NCBI RefSeq assembly: GCF_030756675.1
Contig: NZ_JAVBXD010000032.1
Span: forward strand, 1 to 58,878
DNA length: 58,878 nt
Direction of reading: 5' to 3'
Source of the DNA: Bacillus multifaciens
GTDB taxonomy: Bacteria; Bacillota; Bacilli; Bacillales; Bacillaceae_G
In this document: piece by piece, positions 1-8,765 of the stretch
Numbering within the stretch: position 1 is the stretch's first letter
Layout of the letters: every line of letters starts with the position of its first letter
Program-made: the position numbers and the translations under genes
The notes under the pieces: generated by a model
What the model was told of the DNA's origin: nothing
Seen by the model: only the letters and a program-made list of their open reading frames with translations
Database searches by the model: none

Positions 1-24
1 GCCAGGATCAAACTCTCCAATAAA
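1..24 (-). rRNA. 16S ribosomal RNA, 5' end only (partial)
   Basis: Read on the minus strand, the first bases are the universally conserved start of bacterial 16S rRNA (GGAGAGTTTGATCCTGGC). Only the 5' tip is inside the window; the gene continues beyond base 1. The exact mature 5' end is inferred from Bacillus 16S genes. Two promoters lie just upstream. Confidence 0.95.
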
Positions 25-78
25 GTTTGTCTAGCATCATAAATAAAAATTGACGTTTCACGTTGTTTGTTTCGTTCA

Positions 79-93
79 GTTTTCAAAGAACTT
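79..93 (-). promoter_or_regulatory. boxA-like antitermination sequence in the 16S leader
   Basis: The minus strand reads GTTCTTTGAAAACTG about 55 bases before the 16S start. This motif is common in Bacillus rRNA leaders and spacers and resembles the boxA element recognised by the NusB/NusE antitermination machinery. The assignment is by motif only. Confidence 0.5.
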
Positions 94-119
94 ATCCGCC
101 GCTCAATTGCGACTTCCTT

Positions 120-148
120 ATGTTAACACCTTTACTTTTCTATGTCAA
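120..148 (-). promoter_or_regulatory. rRNA operon promoter P2 (sigma-A)
   Basis: The minus strand shows TTGACA (143-148), a 17-base spacer and TAACAT (120-125), close to the sigma-A consensus. It is the proximal of two tandem promoters, as is usual for Bacillus rrn operons, and lies about 95 bases before the 16S gene. Confidence 0.8.
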
Positions 149-205
149 CAATGTTTTTTGCTTCTTTTTGGCGCTTGATGAATTCGTTCATCAGCGACGA
201 ATATT

Positions 206-235
206 AATTTATCATATATAGAACTATATCGTCAA
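206..235 (-). promoter_or_regulatory. rRNA operon promoter P1 (sigma-A)
   Basis: The minus strand shows TTGACG (230-235) followed 18 bases later by TAAATT (206-211); a 17-base spacer would give ATAAAT. It is the distal promoter of a tandem pair. Its -35 lies only six bases beyond the stop codon of the upstream small gene. Confidence 0.65.
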
Positions 236-241
236 CACTTT

Positions 242-460
242 TTAATAAAAACTTCTTTTTCTTATATACCTCGTACAATCTTCAGGTGGAGCTATTTTTG
301 CAAATAAAATAAACAACAATTTATATCGTTCTTCCATCGTCTTTTTTACAACATGGTGAATTCGTTTATCTGCAAAGTCAAATAATAATTCGTCTAACTC
401 TCTTTTTAATACATATTCTAGTTCCTTTTGTTCCTGATCCGTAATCAGTAATCCAATCAT
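242..460 (-). CDS. conserved small hypothetical protein (72 aa)
   Basis: I do not recognise a named family. The protein is acidic in its first third and basic at the end (final residues IRKRSFY). It has a helical, charged centre with leucines and no signal peptide or membrane segment. A good ribosome site (GAGGTG) lies about 5-6 bases before the ATG, which supports it as a real gene. It runs away from the divergent pdaB and toward the 16S gene. No terminator is visible between its stop and rRNA promoter P1, so its transcripts may read into the rRNA operon. It could be a small cytosolic protein retained in Bacillus at this site; function unknown. Confidence 0.6.
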   Translation of the reverse strand: MIGLLITDQEQKELEYVLKRELDELLFDFADKRIHHVVKKTMEERYKLLFILFAKIAPPEDCTRYIRKRSFY

Positions 461-596
461 TCTGTCACCTCAGCTGTTTCTTATCTACATACCGTTCAGT
501 ATATCCTTTTCTTACGATATTAATCGTTTTGTTCTCTTTTCTTCTTTTTCTGCATATAAGTAACTGAAAAGGATTGGACAAAGGGGCGGAGAAACG

Positions 597-1361
597 ATGT
601 TTTTCTTCTTTATAACGAGTAAACATAAGTTTAAACAAATTAGTCTTATTATTGTGCTTTCCCTTTTTACGGCATGGCTGCTTTTTGTAAAAACATATTC
701 TTATCAATCAGCTTTTTCAACAGCTACTGGTCCGAAAGCAATTTATAAAGGAGACACGACAAAAAAACAGGTTTCCTTAACATTCGATATTAGTTGGGGA
801 GATGAGAAAGCGTTACCTATACTAGATACATTAAAAGAAAAAAAGATTAAAAACGCCACCTTCTTCCTTTCTGCCGCATGGGCAGAACGTCACCCTGATG
901 TTGTAGAGCGTATTATAAAAGACGGGCACGAAATTGGGAGTATGGGTTACAATTATAAAGACTATACGTCTTTAGAGGCTAACGAAATTCGAAGGGATCT
1001 CTTAAAGGCACAGGACATATTTGCAAAACTTCAAGTAAAACAAGTTCAACTCCTACGCCCTCCTAATGGTAGCTTTAATAAAACGGTATTAAAAATCGCT
1101 GAATCTCTTGGATATACGGTTGTGCATTGGAGCAATAATTCAAATGATTGGAAAAATCCTGGAGTCAATAAAATTGTTACAACTGTTTCAGAAAACTTGC
1201 ACGAAGGAGATATTATTTTACTTCACGCTTCTGATTCAGCGCTACAAACAAATAAAGCATTGCCGATGCTGCTTCAAAAATTAAAAACAGATGGATTTGA
1301 AAACGTCCCTGTCTCCCAGCTCATCTCAAATACAAAAACCAAAAGTAAAGACATAAATTAA
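597..1361 (+). CDS. pdaB: PdaB-type polysaccharide deacetylase (sporulation)
   Basis: 254 aa. An N-terminal membrane anchor (about residues 11-30) precedes a NodB-type deacetylase domain. Visible motifs are TFDISWGDE (motif 1, with the second Asp replaced, as I recall for PdaB), [11 protein letters not shown] (motif 2, lacking the usual second metal His), RPPNGSFN (motif 3) and LLHASD (last motif). The gene position next to a 16S operon and kbaA matches ybaN/pdaB of B. subtilis, which is needed to maintain spores after late sporulation. The altered metal-site motifs make true catalytic activity uncertain. Start chosen for GGCGGAG six bases upstream. It is convergent with kbaA and shares a terminator with it. 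Confidence 0.9.
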   Translation: MFFFFITSKHKFKQISLIIVLSLFTAWLLFVKTYSYQSAFSTATGPKAIYKGDTTKKQVSLTFDISWGDEKALPILDTLKEKKIKNATFFLSAAWAERHPDVVERIIKDGHEIGSMGYNYKDYTSLEANEIRRDLLKAQDIFAKLQVKQVQLLRPPNGSFNKTVLKIAESLGYTVVHWSNNSNDWKNPGVNKIVTTVSENLHEGDIILLHASDSALQTNKALPMLLQKLKTDGFENVPVSQLISNTKTKSKDIN

Positions 1362-1382
1362 ACTCATCCTTATCGACTAAAT

Positions 1383-1416
1383 AAAAGCTGATTCCAATAT
1401 AGGAATCAGCTTTTTT
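1383..1416. terminator. bidirectional terminator between pdaB and kbaA
   Basis: A 13-base-pair inverted repeat (AAAAGCTGATTCC / GGAATCAGCTTTT) with a six-base loop is followed by T-runs on both strands. The kbaA stop codon (1406-1408) lies inside the right arm. It would stop both convergent transcripts. Confidence 0.88.
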
Positions 1417-2008
1417 GTCCTATTAAACGATGCAATATCAAAACCTGATATGCATTGCAAATGAGCAATGGAACAACCATTAAATATAACCAATTTGTAT
1501 CATTAATACGCAATGCCGGAACCCATTCAATAATAGTTACAACAATCATAAAGAATAACGCTGGAACAAATGCCTTCTTGTTCGTCTCTTTGCTTTTTAT
1601 GTAAGCAACAATTATTCCGAACAAAAAGAGAACCGTGGCAACAAAAATATTCGTCCCCAGTGATTCGTTCCCATTTGCAATTAATACAGAGCGCAAATAT
1701 ACAAAATCAAATAATACAAACGCAATTAAGAACATTTGTATTGCATTCCAAAGAGCAGGCGAACGAAACATCCCCAGTCCGAATCGGTGAATTGTTAAAT
1801 ATGCAAAGAACCCCATCTGACTGATTACACTAAAAATAAAACCGACTCCAAGCAACCAAAAAGAAACCATGAGGATTTCCTTTCCGTCGAAATTTTGAAA
1901 AAATTCATTGTACTTGTCCCACTCTAAAATAAAACCGATAAAGATTGTACTGCTTCCCCCAAGAAATAAAGTCGTCATAAAGAGTCGTACCCAATTTCGG
2001 CTATTCAC
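1406..2008 (-). CDS. kbaA: KbaA, KinB-signalling pathway activator
   Basis: About 200 aa and very hydrophobic, with roughly six predicted membrane helices (for example around LFMTTLFLGGSSTIFIGF and MFLIAFVLFDFVYL). In B. subtilis KbaA is needed for activation of the sporulation kinase KinB, which feeds the Spo0A phosphorelay; the mechanism is poorly defined. Start: I prefer the GTG giving MNSRNW, eight bases after GGGGG. Two in-frame ATGs at 2014 and 2023 sit on or inside that ribosome site, and B. subtilis KbaA has a similar length (198 aa). The upstream region is shared with the divergent gerD. Confidence 0.85.
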   Translation of the reverse strand: MNSRNWVRLFMTTLFLGGSSTIFIGFILEWDKYNEFFQNFDGKEILMVSFWLLGVGFIFSVISQMGFFAYLTIHRFGLGMFRSPALWNAIQMFLIAFVLFDFVYLRSVLIANGNESLGTNIFVATVLFLFGIIVAYIKSKETNKKAFVPALFFMIVVTIIEWVPALRINDTNWLYLMVVPLLICNAYQVLILHRLIGQKS

Positions 2009-2082
2009 AGACATATCCCCCATTATATATATTTCTAATTAAATTGTAACAATGTCAATTTTAAAAAGCTAGCCATCAATAT

Positions 2083-2111
2083 GTATAAATTCTTCTAAGA
2101 GATTTATATTA
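2083..2111 (+). promoter_or_regulatory. candidate sigma-G promoter of gerD
   Basis: GTATA (2083-2087), a 17-base spacer and TATATTA (2105-2111) fit the forespore sigma-G pattern (gHATR / CATAHTA) reasonably well, 33 bases before the gerD ATG. gerD is known to be sigma-G dependent in B. subtilis. The match is by eye. Confidence 0.5.
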
Positions 2112-2143
2112 AAAAGAGAAACACGTGAAAGGAGCCCCGGCTG

Positions 2144-2752
2144 ATGAAACGGATTCTACTCATTTCGGTCTCTTTCATCCTTTTTATCGGAATCGTTGCA
2201 TGCGCACAGGAAAAAGAAGCGAAATCCCAATTAGATTATGATCAAACGAAAAAAATGATTATTGATATTTTAAAAACGGATCAAGGGAAAAAAGCAATTC
2301 AAGATGTACTAACCGATGAAAAAATGAAACAAGCTCTTATTTTAGACGAATCTGTAGTTAAAAAAACAATTGAAGATACTATGATATCAGAGAAAGGACA
2401 GCAATTTTGGGAAAAAGTATTTAAAGACCCTGAGTTTGCCACTAAATTTGCAAAAAGCATCGAGAAAGAACAAACAAATTTAATGAAAACTTTATTAAAA
2501 GACCCTGAGTATCAAGCTGGTGTTATAGAAATCATGAAAAATCCAGAAGTGGGAAAAATCATGATGCAAACAATGAAAAGCAAAGAGTACCGTCAATATT
2601 TACAGCAAGTCTTAACTGAAACTGCCGAAAGCCCATTATTTCAAGCGAAAATGATCGATATTATTAGTAAAGGCGTTGAAAAGGCGCAAAAAAGTGGTGG
2701 TGAACAGAAAAAAGAAGGCGGATCAGAAGAAGGCAAGAAAGAACAAAAATAA
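2144..2752 (+). CDS. gerD: GerD, spore germination lipoprotein
   Basis: 202 aa. A short hydrophobic signal ends in the lipobox GIVAC (Cys about residue 20), so this is a membrane-anchored lipoprotein. The middle is alpha-helical with repeated patterns (LLKDPEY, IMKNPEVGKIMMQ); the tail is a disordered Lys/Glu/Gly-rich stretch. In Bacillus GerD sits in the spore inner membrane and is required for clustering of nutrient germinant receptors. Synteny (kbaA-gerD-salA) agrees. It is the second of only two plus-strand genes here and ends in a shared terminator whose arm contains its stop codon. Confidence 0.92.
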   Translation: MKRILLISVSFILFIGIVACAQEKEAKSQLDYDQTKKMIIDILKTDQGKKAIQDVLTDEKMKQALILDESVVKKTIEDTMISEKGQQFWEKVFKDPEFATKFAKSIEKEQTNLMKTLLKDPEYQAGVIEIMKNPEVGKIMMQTMKSKEYRQYLQQVLTETAESPLFQAKMIDIISKGVEKAQKSGGEQKKEGGSEEGKKEQK

Positions 2753-2776
2753 CCCTCGTACTGAGGGTTATTTTTG
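2750..2776. terminator. symmetric bidirectional terminator overlapping both gerD and salA stop codons
   Basis: AACCCTC / GAGGGTT pair around a five-base loop, and ATTTTTG follows on each strand. The gerD TAA (2750-2752) and the salA TAA (2768-2770, minus strand) both overlap the arms, so one 27-base element ends two convergent genes. Confidence 0.9.
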
Positions 2777-3829
2777 TTCAATCGCCGCTCTCTCAATTAC
2801 TTGCTGAGCAATTTGTTTATAGATTACTCCAATTTTATGCTCTTCACCGTATACAGATGGAGCAAATTCTTCTGTATTCCAATCTGGTTGCTGAAGCGGA
2901 ATTTGACCAAGTACTTCCGTCTGTAGTTCTGTTGCTAATTTTTCTCCTCCGCCTTTTCCGAATACATATTCTTTTTCACCAGTTACTTTACTTTCGAAAT
3001 AAGACATATTTTCTACAACACCAATAATCTCATGCTCTGTACGAAGTGCCATTGCGCCAGCTCTAGCTGCTACAAAAGCTGCCGTTGGATGCGGTGTTGT
3101 TACAATAACTTCTTTACATGCCGGAAGCATTGAATGTACATCTAATGCTACGTCACCTGTACCTGGAGGTAAATCTAACACTAAATAATCCAAGTCACCC
3201 CACTCTACTTCTGTGAAGAAATGATTTAACATTTTGCCAAGCATAGGACCTCTCCAAATAACAGGCGCGTTATCTTCTACGAAAAATCCCATAGAAATAA
3301 CTTTCACACCAAAACGCTCTACCGGAATGATTTTATCACCACGTACAATAGGACGTTTTTCAATGCCCATCATATCCGGTACACTAAATCCGTATATATC
3401 AGCATCAACAATCCCAACCTTTTTCCCTAAACGGGCAAAAGAAACCGCTAAGTTTACAGAAACCGTTGATTTTCCAACACCGCCTTTTCCACTCGCTACT
3501 GCTAAGAAAGTTGTTTTAGAATGCGGTGATAATAAAGATTCACTCTGCTCTTCTTGCGGAGCAAATTGTAATCGTTCCTCTTCAGTAAATTCCGCAAAGC
3601 GTAAACCTACTGTCGCTGCTCCTAGTTCTTTCACCAATTTTACAATTGTTCCTTGCAGCTGCATTTGCTCCGCTGTTCCTGTTTTCACAATTGCAATTTT
3701 AATGCTAACATGTTCTTTTTCTGGCTTTACTGTAACTTCTTTAATAGCATTTGTTTCTTTTAATGTTTTATTTAGAAACGGATCTACAATCCCTTCAAGT
3801 GCTCCCATTACTTGTTCTTTCGTTACCAT
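2768..3829 (-). CDS. salA: SalA/Mrp-family P-loop ATPase (ApbC/NBP35 type)
   Basis: 353 aa. The N-terminal DUF59/MIP18-like domain (about 1-95) is followed by a deviant Walker A ATPase domain (SGKGGVGKST near residue 115) with the switch motif DADIYGFSVPDMMG and LDLPPGTGD. Mrp proteins are linked to iron-sulfur cluster handling. In B. subtilis SalA also acts as a negative regulator of scoC and so raises exoprotease expression. I see no CxxC cluster-ligand pair in the C-terminal part. It lies downstream of cwlD on the same strand and ends in the terminator shared with gerD. Confidence 0.92.
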   Translation of the reverse strand: MVTKEQVMGALEGIVDPFLNKTLKETNAIKEVTVKPEKEHVSIKIAIVKTGTAEQMQLQGTIVKLVKELGAATVGLRFAEFTEEERLQFAPQEEQSESLLSPHSKTTFLAVASGKGGVGKSTVSVNLAVSFARLGKKVGIVDADIYGFSVPDMMGIEKRPIVRGDKIIPVERFGVKVISMGFFVEDNAPVIWRGPMLGKMLNHFFTEVEWGDLDYLVLDLPPGTGDVALDVHSMLPACKEVIVTTPHPTAAFVAARAGAMALRTEHEIIGVVENMSYFESKVTGEKEYVFGKGGGEKLATELQTEVLGQIPLQQPDWNTEEFAPSVYGEEHKIGVIYKQIAQQVIERAAIEQK

Positions 3830-3950
3830 AATCTGTCCCGCCCCCTGGATAAAATTAAGTTCTTACGAGCATGTAATTGCCGTTAAAACAAAATAAATGC
3901 GTTTTCATTGTAAGTATAGCATATTTTCGGAAAACTCCGTTACAAAGAAG

Positions 3951-3979
3951 AACCCTCCTTAATTTAATCAGGAGGGTTT
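3951..3979 (-). terminator. terminator of cwlD
   Basis: AACCCTCCT / AGGAGGGTT form a nine-base-pair stem with the cwlD stop codon in the loop; the minus strand continues CTTCTTTG. The T-tract is imperfect, so read-through into salA is possible. Confidence 0.7.
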
Positions 3980-4677
3980 CCTTTTTCAGTAAAATATCGC
4001 AAGACCCCGCGATATATAGCAGCAGAAACTTTTTGCTGATATTTCTCTGAGTTCAATAAATATCTTTCATTTACATTTGATAAAAATCCAGCTTCAACTA
4101 ATGCACCTGGTGTTTTCGCATGCTTCAATAAGTAAACACGCGAAATTGTTTTCGCTGAACGGTTCGTATTCTCAAGACTTGTTCGTAATTCAGCTTGAAT
4201 AAATTTTGCCGCTCGTTCGTTTTCTACTAAAGAACGATAATAAAATGTTTGTGCTCCTTTTGAACTACTACTTGGGAGGGCATTCAAGTGCACACTAACA
4301 AAAAAATCCACATCGGACTTATTAATAATCTCTACGCGTTTTTTTAAATCCTCTGCTTTACGTCGACTATATCCCTTCGTACTTTTATCAGCCAAATCAT
4401 AATCTCCATTGCGCGTTAAAATAACAAGTGCTCCTTGCTCCTGCAAATAGTCTCGTACCTTTTTGGTAATTTCCAGTGTAATATCTTTTTCAACAATGTC
4501 CCCTCCGCCAACCGCACCTCCATCCGGGCCACCATGACCAGCATCTAATACAATAATTTTTCCAGACAAAGGCAAGTTCCATGCTCTCCATGATTTTGTA
4601 ATTTGAAACTCCTGCTTTACTAAAAAAAAGAGTACCACCGCTGCTAACATAAAAGAAATAATCCGAATTTTTTTCAT
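3964..4677 (-). CDS. cwlD: CwlD, germination-specific N-acetylmuramoyl-L-alanine amidase
   Basis: 237 aa. An N-terminal membrane/signal segment (about 7-22) is followed by an Amidase_3 domain: IVLDAGHGGPDGGAVGG (zinc His), VEKDITLEI (zinc Glu), SVHLNAL (zinc His) and VEAGFLSNVNE (catalytic Glu). CwlD cleaves the peptide side chain from muramic acid, which with PdaA gives the muramic-lactam of spore cortex recognised by germination lytic enzymes. Its location between ybaK and salA matches B. subtilis. Confidence 0.95.
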   Translation of the reverse strand: MKKIRIISFMLAAVVLFFLVKQEFQITKSWRAWNLPLSGKIIVLDAGHGGPDGGAVGGGDIVEKDITLEITKKVRDYLQEQGALVILTRNGDYDLADKSTKGYSRRKAEDLKKRVEIINKSDVDFFVSVHLNALPSSSSKGAQTFYYRSLVENERAAKFIQAELRTSLENTNRSAKTISRVYLLKHAKTPGALVEAGFLSNVNERYLLNSEKYQQKVSAAIYRGVLRYFTEKGNPPD

Positions 4678-4743
4678 ACCTTCCCCCCTTCAGCTAGTCC
4701 CTCTACTTACTTATATGGGACAAGAGGAAAGTTTATGATTTTC

Positions 4744-5172
4744 TTAATGCAGCTTCATGCGATATCTTTTCTCACCCTTCTCATATCCTTGTTTCCACCA
4801 AGCGCTAATAAAGTACTGACACGATTGATATAGCTGCTCATCTTCATTTTCTTCCAAAGTACGCAAAGGCACACTTGTCAAAAAATGAAACAGCATTTCT
4901 GTTAATTGAGTTTCTTCATGAGATGATCTGTTCTTTACATCTAAAAGCGATTCTCCATAATATCCAAACTTACTATACCTAGCTCCTAATAAATAAGACT
5001 CAATGCCCAGTTCTATACAATAATCTTCATAATGACGATGAAATGTATCCATACAAAAGCAATTACGAATATTTTCTCTAAGTGTTTGTAATGATAATTC
5101 ACGCAATATTTTACGTTCATACTTCAATCGCTTTTCTCTTTGTTTTTCTTTCAGACTCACAATAACATTCAT
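4744..5172 (-). CDS. ybaK: YbaK-like protein of unknown function (DUF2521 type)
   Basis: 142 aa and soluble, with a charged coiled N-terminus (LKEKQREKRLKYERK) and a cysteine-containing middle. It matches the position of B. subtilis ybaK between rpsI and cwlD. No catalytic motif is recognisable. A partner or regulator of sporulation is possible only by neighbourhood. Confidence 0.78.
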   Translation of the reverse strand: MNVIVSLKEKQREKRLKYERKILRELSLQTLRENIRNCFCMDTFHRHYEDYCIELGIESYLLGARYSKFGYYGESLLDVKNRSSHEETQLTEMLFHFLTSVPLRTLEENEDEQLYQSCQYFISAWWKQGYEKGEKRYRMKLH

Positions 5173-5291
5173 AGTACTTAAAACCTCCCTATGTACGTAT
5201 TAGTCTAAACTTCTCAGTAGGAAGCATACACAAGAAGGTAGCACTAAAATATTCCAAAGAAGGAGATGCTAACAAAAACTATTGAAGAACA

Positions 5292-5323
5292 TAAAAAAAC
5301 CCCAGCCAAAAGGCTGAGGTTTG
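5292..5323 (-). terminator. terminator of the rplM-rpsI operon
   Basis: The minus strand reads AAACCTCAGCC, TTTT, GGCTGGGGTTT and then a T-run, a strong intrinsic terminator about 15 bases after the rpsI stop. Confidence 0.92.
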
Positions 5324-5336
5324 AAGTTCGCAAAAA

Positions 5337-5729
5337 TTAACGTTTTGAGAACTGAGGTGCACGACGAGCACCTTTAAGACCGTATTTTTTACGCTCTTTC
5401 ATACGTGCATCACGAGTTAATAGACCTGCACGTTTTAATGTTAAACGGTATTCTGGATCAGCTTTTAATAAAGCGCGAGAAATACCGTGACGGATAGCAC
5501 CAGCTTGACCAGTGTATCCACCGCCATGTACATTTACAAGTACATCGTAGTTACCTAAAGTTTCTGTTGCAACTAGAGGTTGTTTCACTACTTCACGTAA
5601 TGCAGCAAATGGGATATAGTTTTCAAAATCACGACCGTTAATGATAACGCGTCCTTCGCCTGGAACTAGGCGTACGCGTGCTACTGAACTCTTACGACGT
5701 CCAGTACCATTGTATTGTACCTGTGCCAA
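5337..5729 (-). CDS. rpsI: 30S ribosomal protein S9
   Basis: 130 aa, the normal bacterial length. Typical S9 features are the N-terminal [12 protein letters not shown] and the basic tail ending PQFSKR, whose last Arg reaches the P-site tRNA anticodon in known ribosome structures. It follows rplM by 21 bases and ends at a strong terminator, so rplM-rpsI form a two-gene operon controlled from the L13 leader. Confidence 0.98.
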   Translation of the reverse strand: MAQVQYNGTGRRKSSVARVRLVPGEGRVIINGRDFENYIPFAALREVVKQPLVATETLGNYDVLVNVHGGGYTGQAGAIRHGISRALLKADPEYRLTLKRAGLLTRDARMKERKKYGLKGARRAPQFSKR

Positions 5730-5750
5730 AGTAAGCCCTCCTTTAATTAA

Positions 5751-6188
5751 TTATCCGCGAAGTTCGTAAACTTCTGGTTTTTGTGCTTGATGTGGATGCT
5801 CAGATCCAGCATACACATTTAATTTTTTAGACATTTGACGTCCTAAACGTCCTTTTGGAAGCATGCCTTTAATAGCAAGCTCTAACATTTGTACAGGGTA
5901 GTTTGTACGCATTTCTAGAGCTGTTCTTTGTTTAAGTCCACCTGGGTGGTTAGTGTGACGGTAGTAAATTTTATCGTTTAATTTATTACCTGTTAAGTGA
6001 ATTTTCTCAGCGTTAATAATAATTACATGATCACCCGTGTCAACGTGTGGTGTAAATGTTGGTTTGTTTTTACCACGTAAAATGGATGCTACTTCACTAG
6101 AAAGACGACCTAAAGTTTGACCTTCAGCGTCAATCACATACCATTTACGCTCAACTTCGTTAGCTTTTGCCATAAAAGTCGTACGCAT
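5751..6188 (-). CDS. rplM: 50S ribosomal protein L13
   Basis: 145 aa. L13 signatures include [16 protein letters not shown] and [19 protein letters not shown]13 binds 23S rRNA early in 50S assembly. The first ATG (MRTTFMAK) is preceded by GGAGGG and fits the Bacillus length. The 5' leader folds into the L13-type regulatory hairpin, so autoregulation by L13 is likely. Confidence 0.98.
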   Translation of the reverse strand: MRTTFMAKANEVERKWYVIDAEGQTLGRLSSEVASILRGKNKPTFTPHVDTGDHVIIINAEKIHLTGNKLNDKIYYRHTNHPGGLKQRTALEMRTNYPVQMLELAIKGMLPKGRLGRQMSKKLNVYAGSEHPHQAQKPEVYELRG

Positions 6189-6290
6189 TTGTTTCCCTCC
6201 TACTCGTTATCTTTTCCATAGAAAAAATCTATTGTTTATCTTAAACACGATTTCCTTCCGGGGCTAATCGTGGTTTTAGAAACAATACCA
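6189..6290 (-). promoter_or_regulatory. L13 ribosomal protein leader
   Basis: The minus-strand leader contains CACGATT and AATCGTG (6246-6272) enclosing AGCCCCGGAAGGA. This agrees with the Firmicute L13 leader as I remember it from Rfam, the presumed binding site through which L13 controls its own operon. A covariance search would confirm it. Confidence 0.75.
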
Positions 6291-6296
6291 TATGTT

Positions 6297-6325
6297 ATGA
6301 TATACTTTTGAGTTTCTAATGTCAA
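6297..6325 (-). promoter_or_regulatory. sigma-A promoter of rplM-rpsI
   Basis: TTGACA (6320-6325), a 17-base spacer and TATCAT (6297-6302) on the minus strand, just upstream of the L13 leader and just after truA. Confidence 0.85.
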
Positions 6326-6343
6326 GCGAATGTTACACCAGGA

Positions 6344-7087
6344 TTAGTTGTTATAGTTTACCTCCCATAAATAAAGGCCTTGCCCCGGTACCATCTTCCC
6401 AGCAAAACGGCGGTCTTGTTTTTTTAAAATGTCTGAAATGCTTTCAGGAGCAATTTTCCCTTGACCGACGCTAAGCAGCGTACCGACAATAATTCGAACC
6501 ATGTTATATAAAAAACCATTTCCAACAAAGCGAAAGACTAACTCATCACCTTGTTCTATTAAATCTATTTCATAAATTGTCCGCACTTTATCTTTTTTAT
6601 CAGTTTTTGCCGAACAAAATGAAGTAAAATCATGTGTTCCAATAAAATAAGGAATTGCTTTTCGGATAGATTCTACTTCTAACGCATATGGATACTGATA
6701 TACGTAATTTCTGCGGAATACATCAGCTTTTTTAGATAATAATACACGATAACGATATTCTTTTTTTACAACGCCGTACCTTGCGTGAAAGTCTAACGTT
6801 TTTTGCTCAGCCTGCTCCACAACAATATCATCTGGCAGCATTGTATTCAAAGCCGCCATCCATTGCTTGCCTGTTAATGATAGCGGTGTATCAAAATGAA
6901 TCACTTGGCCTTTGGCATGAACGCTGGAATCTGTTCTTCCTGATGCTTGTACACGAACAGCTTCCCCTTTATGCACTTTTTGCAAGGCTTTCTCTATTTC
7001 TTGTTGAACAGTACGTTGATTCGGTTGAATTTGATATCCACAAAAATTAATTCCATCATACGAAACTGTGCATTTTATTCTTTCCAT
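6344..7087 (-). CDS. truA: tRNA pseudouridine(38-40) synthase TruA
   Basis: 247 aa. TruA motifs: [19 protein letters not shown] near the start, the catalytic Asp in [25 protein letters not shown] and a C-terminal [10 protein letters not shown]. It modifies uridines 38-40 of the tRNA anticodon arm. Start chosen at MERIK because GGAGAG lies seven bases upstream and the length fits the family; in-frame upstream ATGs lie inside or at the end of ecfT. It is last in the ecfA1-ecfA2-ecfT-truA unit, 14 bases after ecfT. Confidence 0.96.
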   Translation of the reverse strand: MERIKCTVSYDGINFCGYQIQPNQRTVQQEIEKALQKVHKGEAVRVQASGRTDSSVHAKGQVIHFDTPLSLTGKQWMAALNTMLPDDIVVEQAEQKTLDFHARYGVVKKEYRYRVLLSKKADVFRRNYVYQYPYALEVESIRKAIPYFIGTHDFTSFCSAKTDKKDKVRTIYEIDLIEQGDELVFRFVGNGFLYNMVRIIVGTLLSVGQGKIAPESISDILKKQDRRFAGKMVPGQGLYLWEVNYNN

Positions 7088-7101
7088 ATTCATACTCTCC
7101 A

Positions 7102-7896
7102 TTACGATCGAACTAAAATTAAAATACACGCTAACCCAAATAGGCTTAAGAGCGTTAATGTATCGATCCATTTCCATTCTAACTGCCGGAATTTCGTACG
7201 ATATCCGTTACTTTGATAACCTCGTGCTTCCATCGCAATCGCTAAGTCTTCTGCACGTTTAAACGCACTAATAAATAATGGTACAAGTAACGAGATAATC
7301 GCTTTCAACCTGTCTTTCATTGGACCACCTGCAAAGTCTATACCTCGAGAAGCTTGTGCTTTCATAATTTTACTTGTTTCATCCATCAAAGTTGGAATAA
7401 AGCGTAAGGAAATAGACATCATAAGTGCAATTTCGTGAACAGGAACTTTTATGCGTTTTAATGGATGCAACAACGTCTCCAAGCCATCTGTAATTTCAAT
7501 TGGTGTTGTCGTTAATGTTAGTAGGGTCGTCATTAAAATAATGACAAAAAACCGAATAGAAATATAAATCCCCTGCTCGAGCCCTTTCTCATATATAGAA
7601 AACCATCCAAATTGAACGAGTACTGCACCTTCTTTTGTTGTAAAAATGTGCAGAAAGAACGTGAATAAAAAAATCCATAAAATAGGTTTTAACCCAGAAA
7701 GAATATAACGAATCGGCACTTTTGCAAAAAACAAAGCAATGAGTGCATACAAAAATAGCAGGCCGTATGAAATTGCATTATTTGCTAAAAATACAATAAA
7801 TACATATAAAAAGACCATTAACAGTTTTGTACGAGGATCCAGTCTATGAATAGCAGATTCTCCCGGAATATATCTCCCAATAATTAGCTGCTGCAT
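7102..7896 (-). CDS. ecfT: EcfT, transmembrane component of ECF vitamin transporter
   Basis: 264 aa with about five to six membrane helices. The cytosolic coupling motifs include [11 protein letters not shown] and MEARGY (the Ala-Arg-Gly type motifs that contact the ATPase grooves). EcfT joins EcfA1/EcfA2 and interchangeable substrate-binding S components to take up vitamins and metals. No S component is encoded nearby, so this is the shared energy module of group II ECF systems. Its start overlaps ecfA2 by 13 bases, which suggests translational coupling. Confidence 0.96.
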   Translation of the reverse strand: MQQLIIGRYIPGESAIHRLDPRTKLLMVFLYVFIVFLANNAISYGLLFLYALIALFFAKVPIRYILSGLKPILWIFLFTFFLHIFTTKEGAVLVQFGWFSIYEKGLEQGIYISIRFFVIILMTTLLTLTTTPIEITDGLETLLHPLKRIKVPVHEIALMMSISLRFIPTLMDETSKIMKAQASRGIDFAGGPMKDRLKAIISLLVPLFISAFKRAEDLAIAMEARGYQSNGYRTKFRQLEWKWIDTLTLLSLFGLACILILVRS

Positions 7897-8765
7897 GATG
7901 AATCCCCACCTTTTCTAAACAGTTGTATGACTTCATCTGCTAAATCCTCTAAAGACAAGGTGGCTTTCGGTATAGAGATTCCTAATTTCTCTTCAATTTC
8001 TCGCTTATACTTTAGCGACATCGGAAGAGATACACCAATTTGTTCAAGCTCATCTGCATGCGTAAAGACTTCCTCTGATGTTCCTTGCAAAAAGACCGTT
8101 CCTTTATGCATCACAACAATGTTGTCTGCATATTTTGCAGCATCCTCCATATTATGTGTCACAAGAATCACCGTAAGATTTTTTTGCTTGTGAAGATGGT
8201 AGAACATCCCCATAAGCTCATTTTGGCCCTTAGGATCAAGTCCTGCTGTCGGTTCATCTAATACTAATACTTCAGGCTCCATCGCGAGTACACCCGCTAT
8301 TGCGACACGTCTCATTTGTCCACCGCTTAACTCAAACGGAGATCGTTCTAATAGCTCCTCTGATAGCCCGACTAACCGAATGGCATCTTTTGCCTTTTGT
8401 TTCGCCGCTTCTTCAGATACACCAAAATTTAAAGGACCAAAGCAAATATCTTTTTCTACTGTTTCTTCAAATAATTGATGTTCTGGAAATTGAAAAACAA
8501 CTCCTACTTTTTTTCGAAGAGGTTTTAGCTTTTTCGCTTTCTTTTGAGATGAAATGCTATATTCTCCAATTTGAACAGTACCACTCGTTGGCTGCAATAA
8601 GCCATTTAAATGTTGAATCATCGTTGACTTACCCGATCCTGTATGACCGATAATGGCATAATAGCCACCACTAGGAAGCGAAATATCTATATCGTAAAGG
8701 GCCCGTTTTTCAAATGGGGTTTTATATTGATAACGATGCTCTACTTTTTGGAATGTAATCTCCAA
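7884..8765 (-). CDS. ecfA2: EcfA2, ECF transporter ATPase
   Basis: 293 aa ABC ATPase. Walker A is GHTGSGKST (about residues 39-47), the Q-loop is [11 protein letters not shown], the signature is [10 protein letters not shown], Walker B is [13 protein letters not shown] and the H-loop is VTHN. The C-terminal extension is typical of EcfA proteins. It pairs with EcfA1 to drive vitamin import through EcfT. Its start overlaps the end of ecfA1 by 25 bases. Confidence 0.96.
   Translation of the reverse strand: MEITFQKVEHRYQYKTPFEKRALYDIDISLPSGGYYAIIGHTGSGKSTMIQHLNGLLQPTSGTVQIGEYSISSQKKAKKLKPLRKKVGVVFQFPEHQLFEETVEKDICFGPLNFGVSEEAAKQKAKDAIRLVGLSEELLERSPFELSGGQMRRVAIAGVLAMEPEVLVLDEPTAGLDPKGQNELMGMFYHLHKQKNLTVILVTHNMEDAAKYADNIVVMHKGTVFLQGTSEEVFTHADELEQIGVSLPMSLKYKREIEEKLGISIPKATLSLEDLADEVIQLFRKGGDSSCSS

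Noticed and set aside
461-596. sigma-G promoter for pdaB
   Set aside because: CATACCG and CATATAA are present, but neither has a convincing -35 at 17-18 bases, so no promoter is annotated although sigma-G control is known in B. subtilis.
465-707. 80-codon minus-strand frame opposite the pdaB start
   Set aside because: It lies across the pdaB 5' end and its promoter, has composition of a non-coding A/T-rich strand and no family resemblance.
3234-3896. 220-codon plus-strand frame opposite salA
   Set aside because: It is the complementary strand of a conserved gene; Ser/Thr/Pro-rich composition is typical of a shadow frame.
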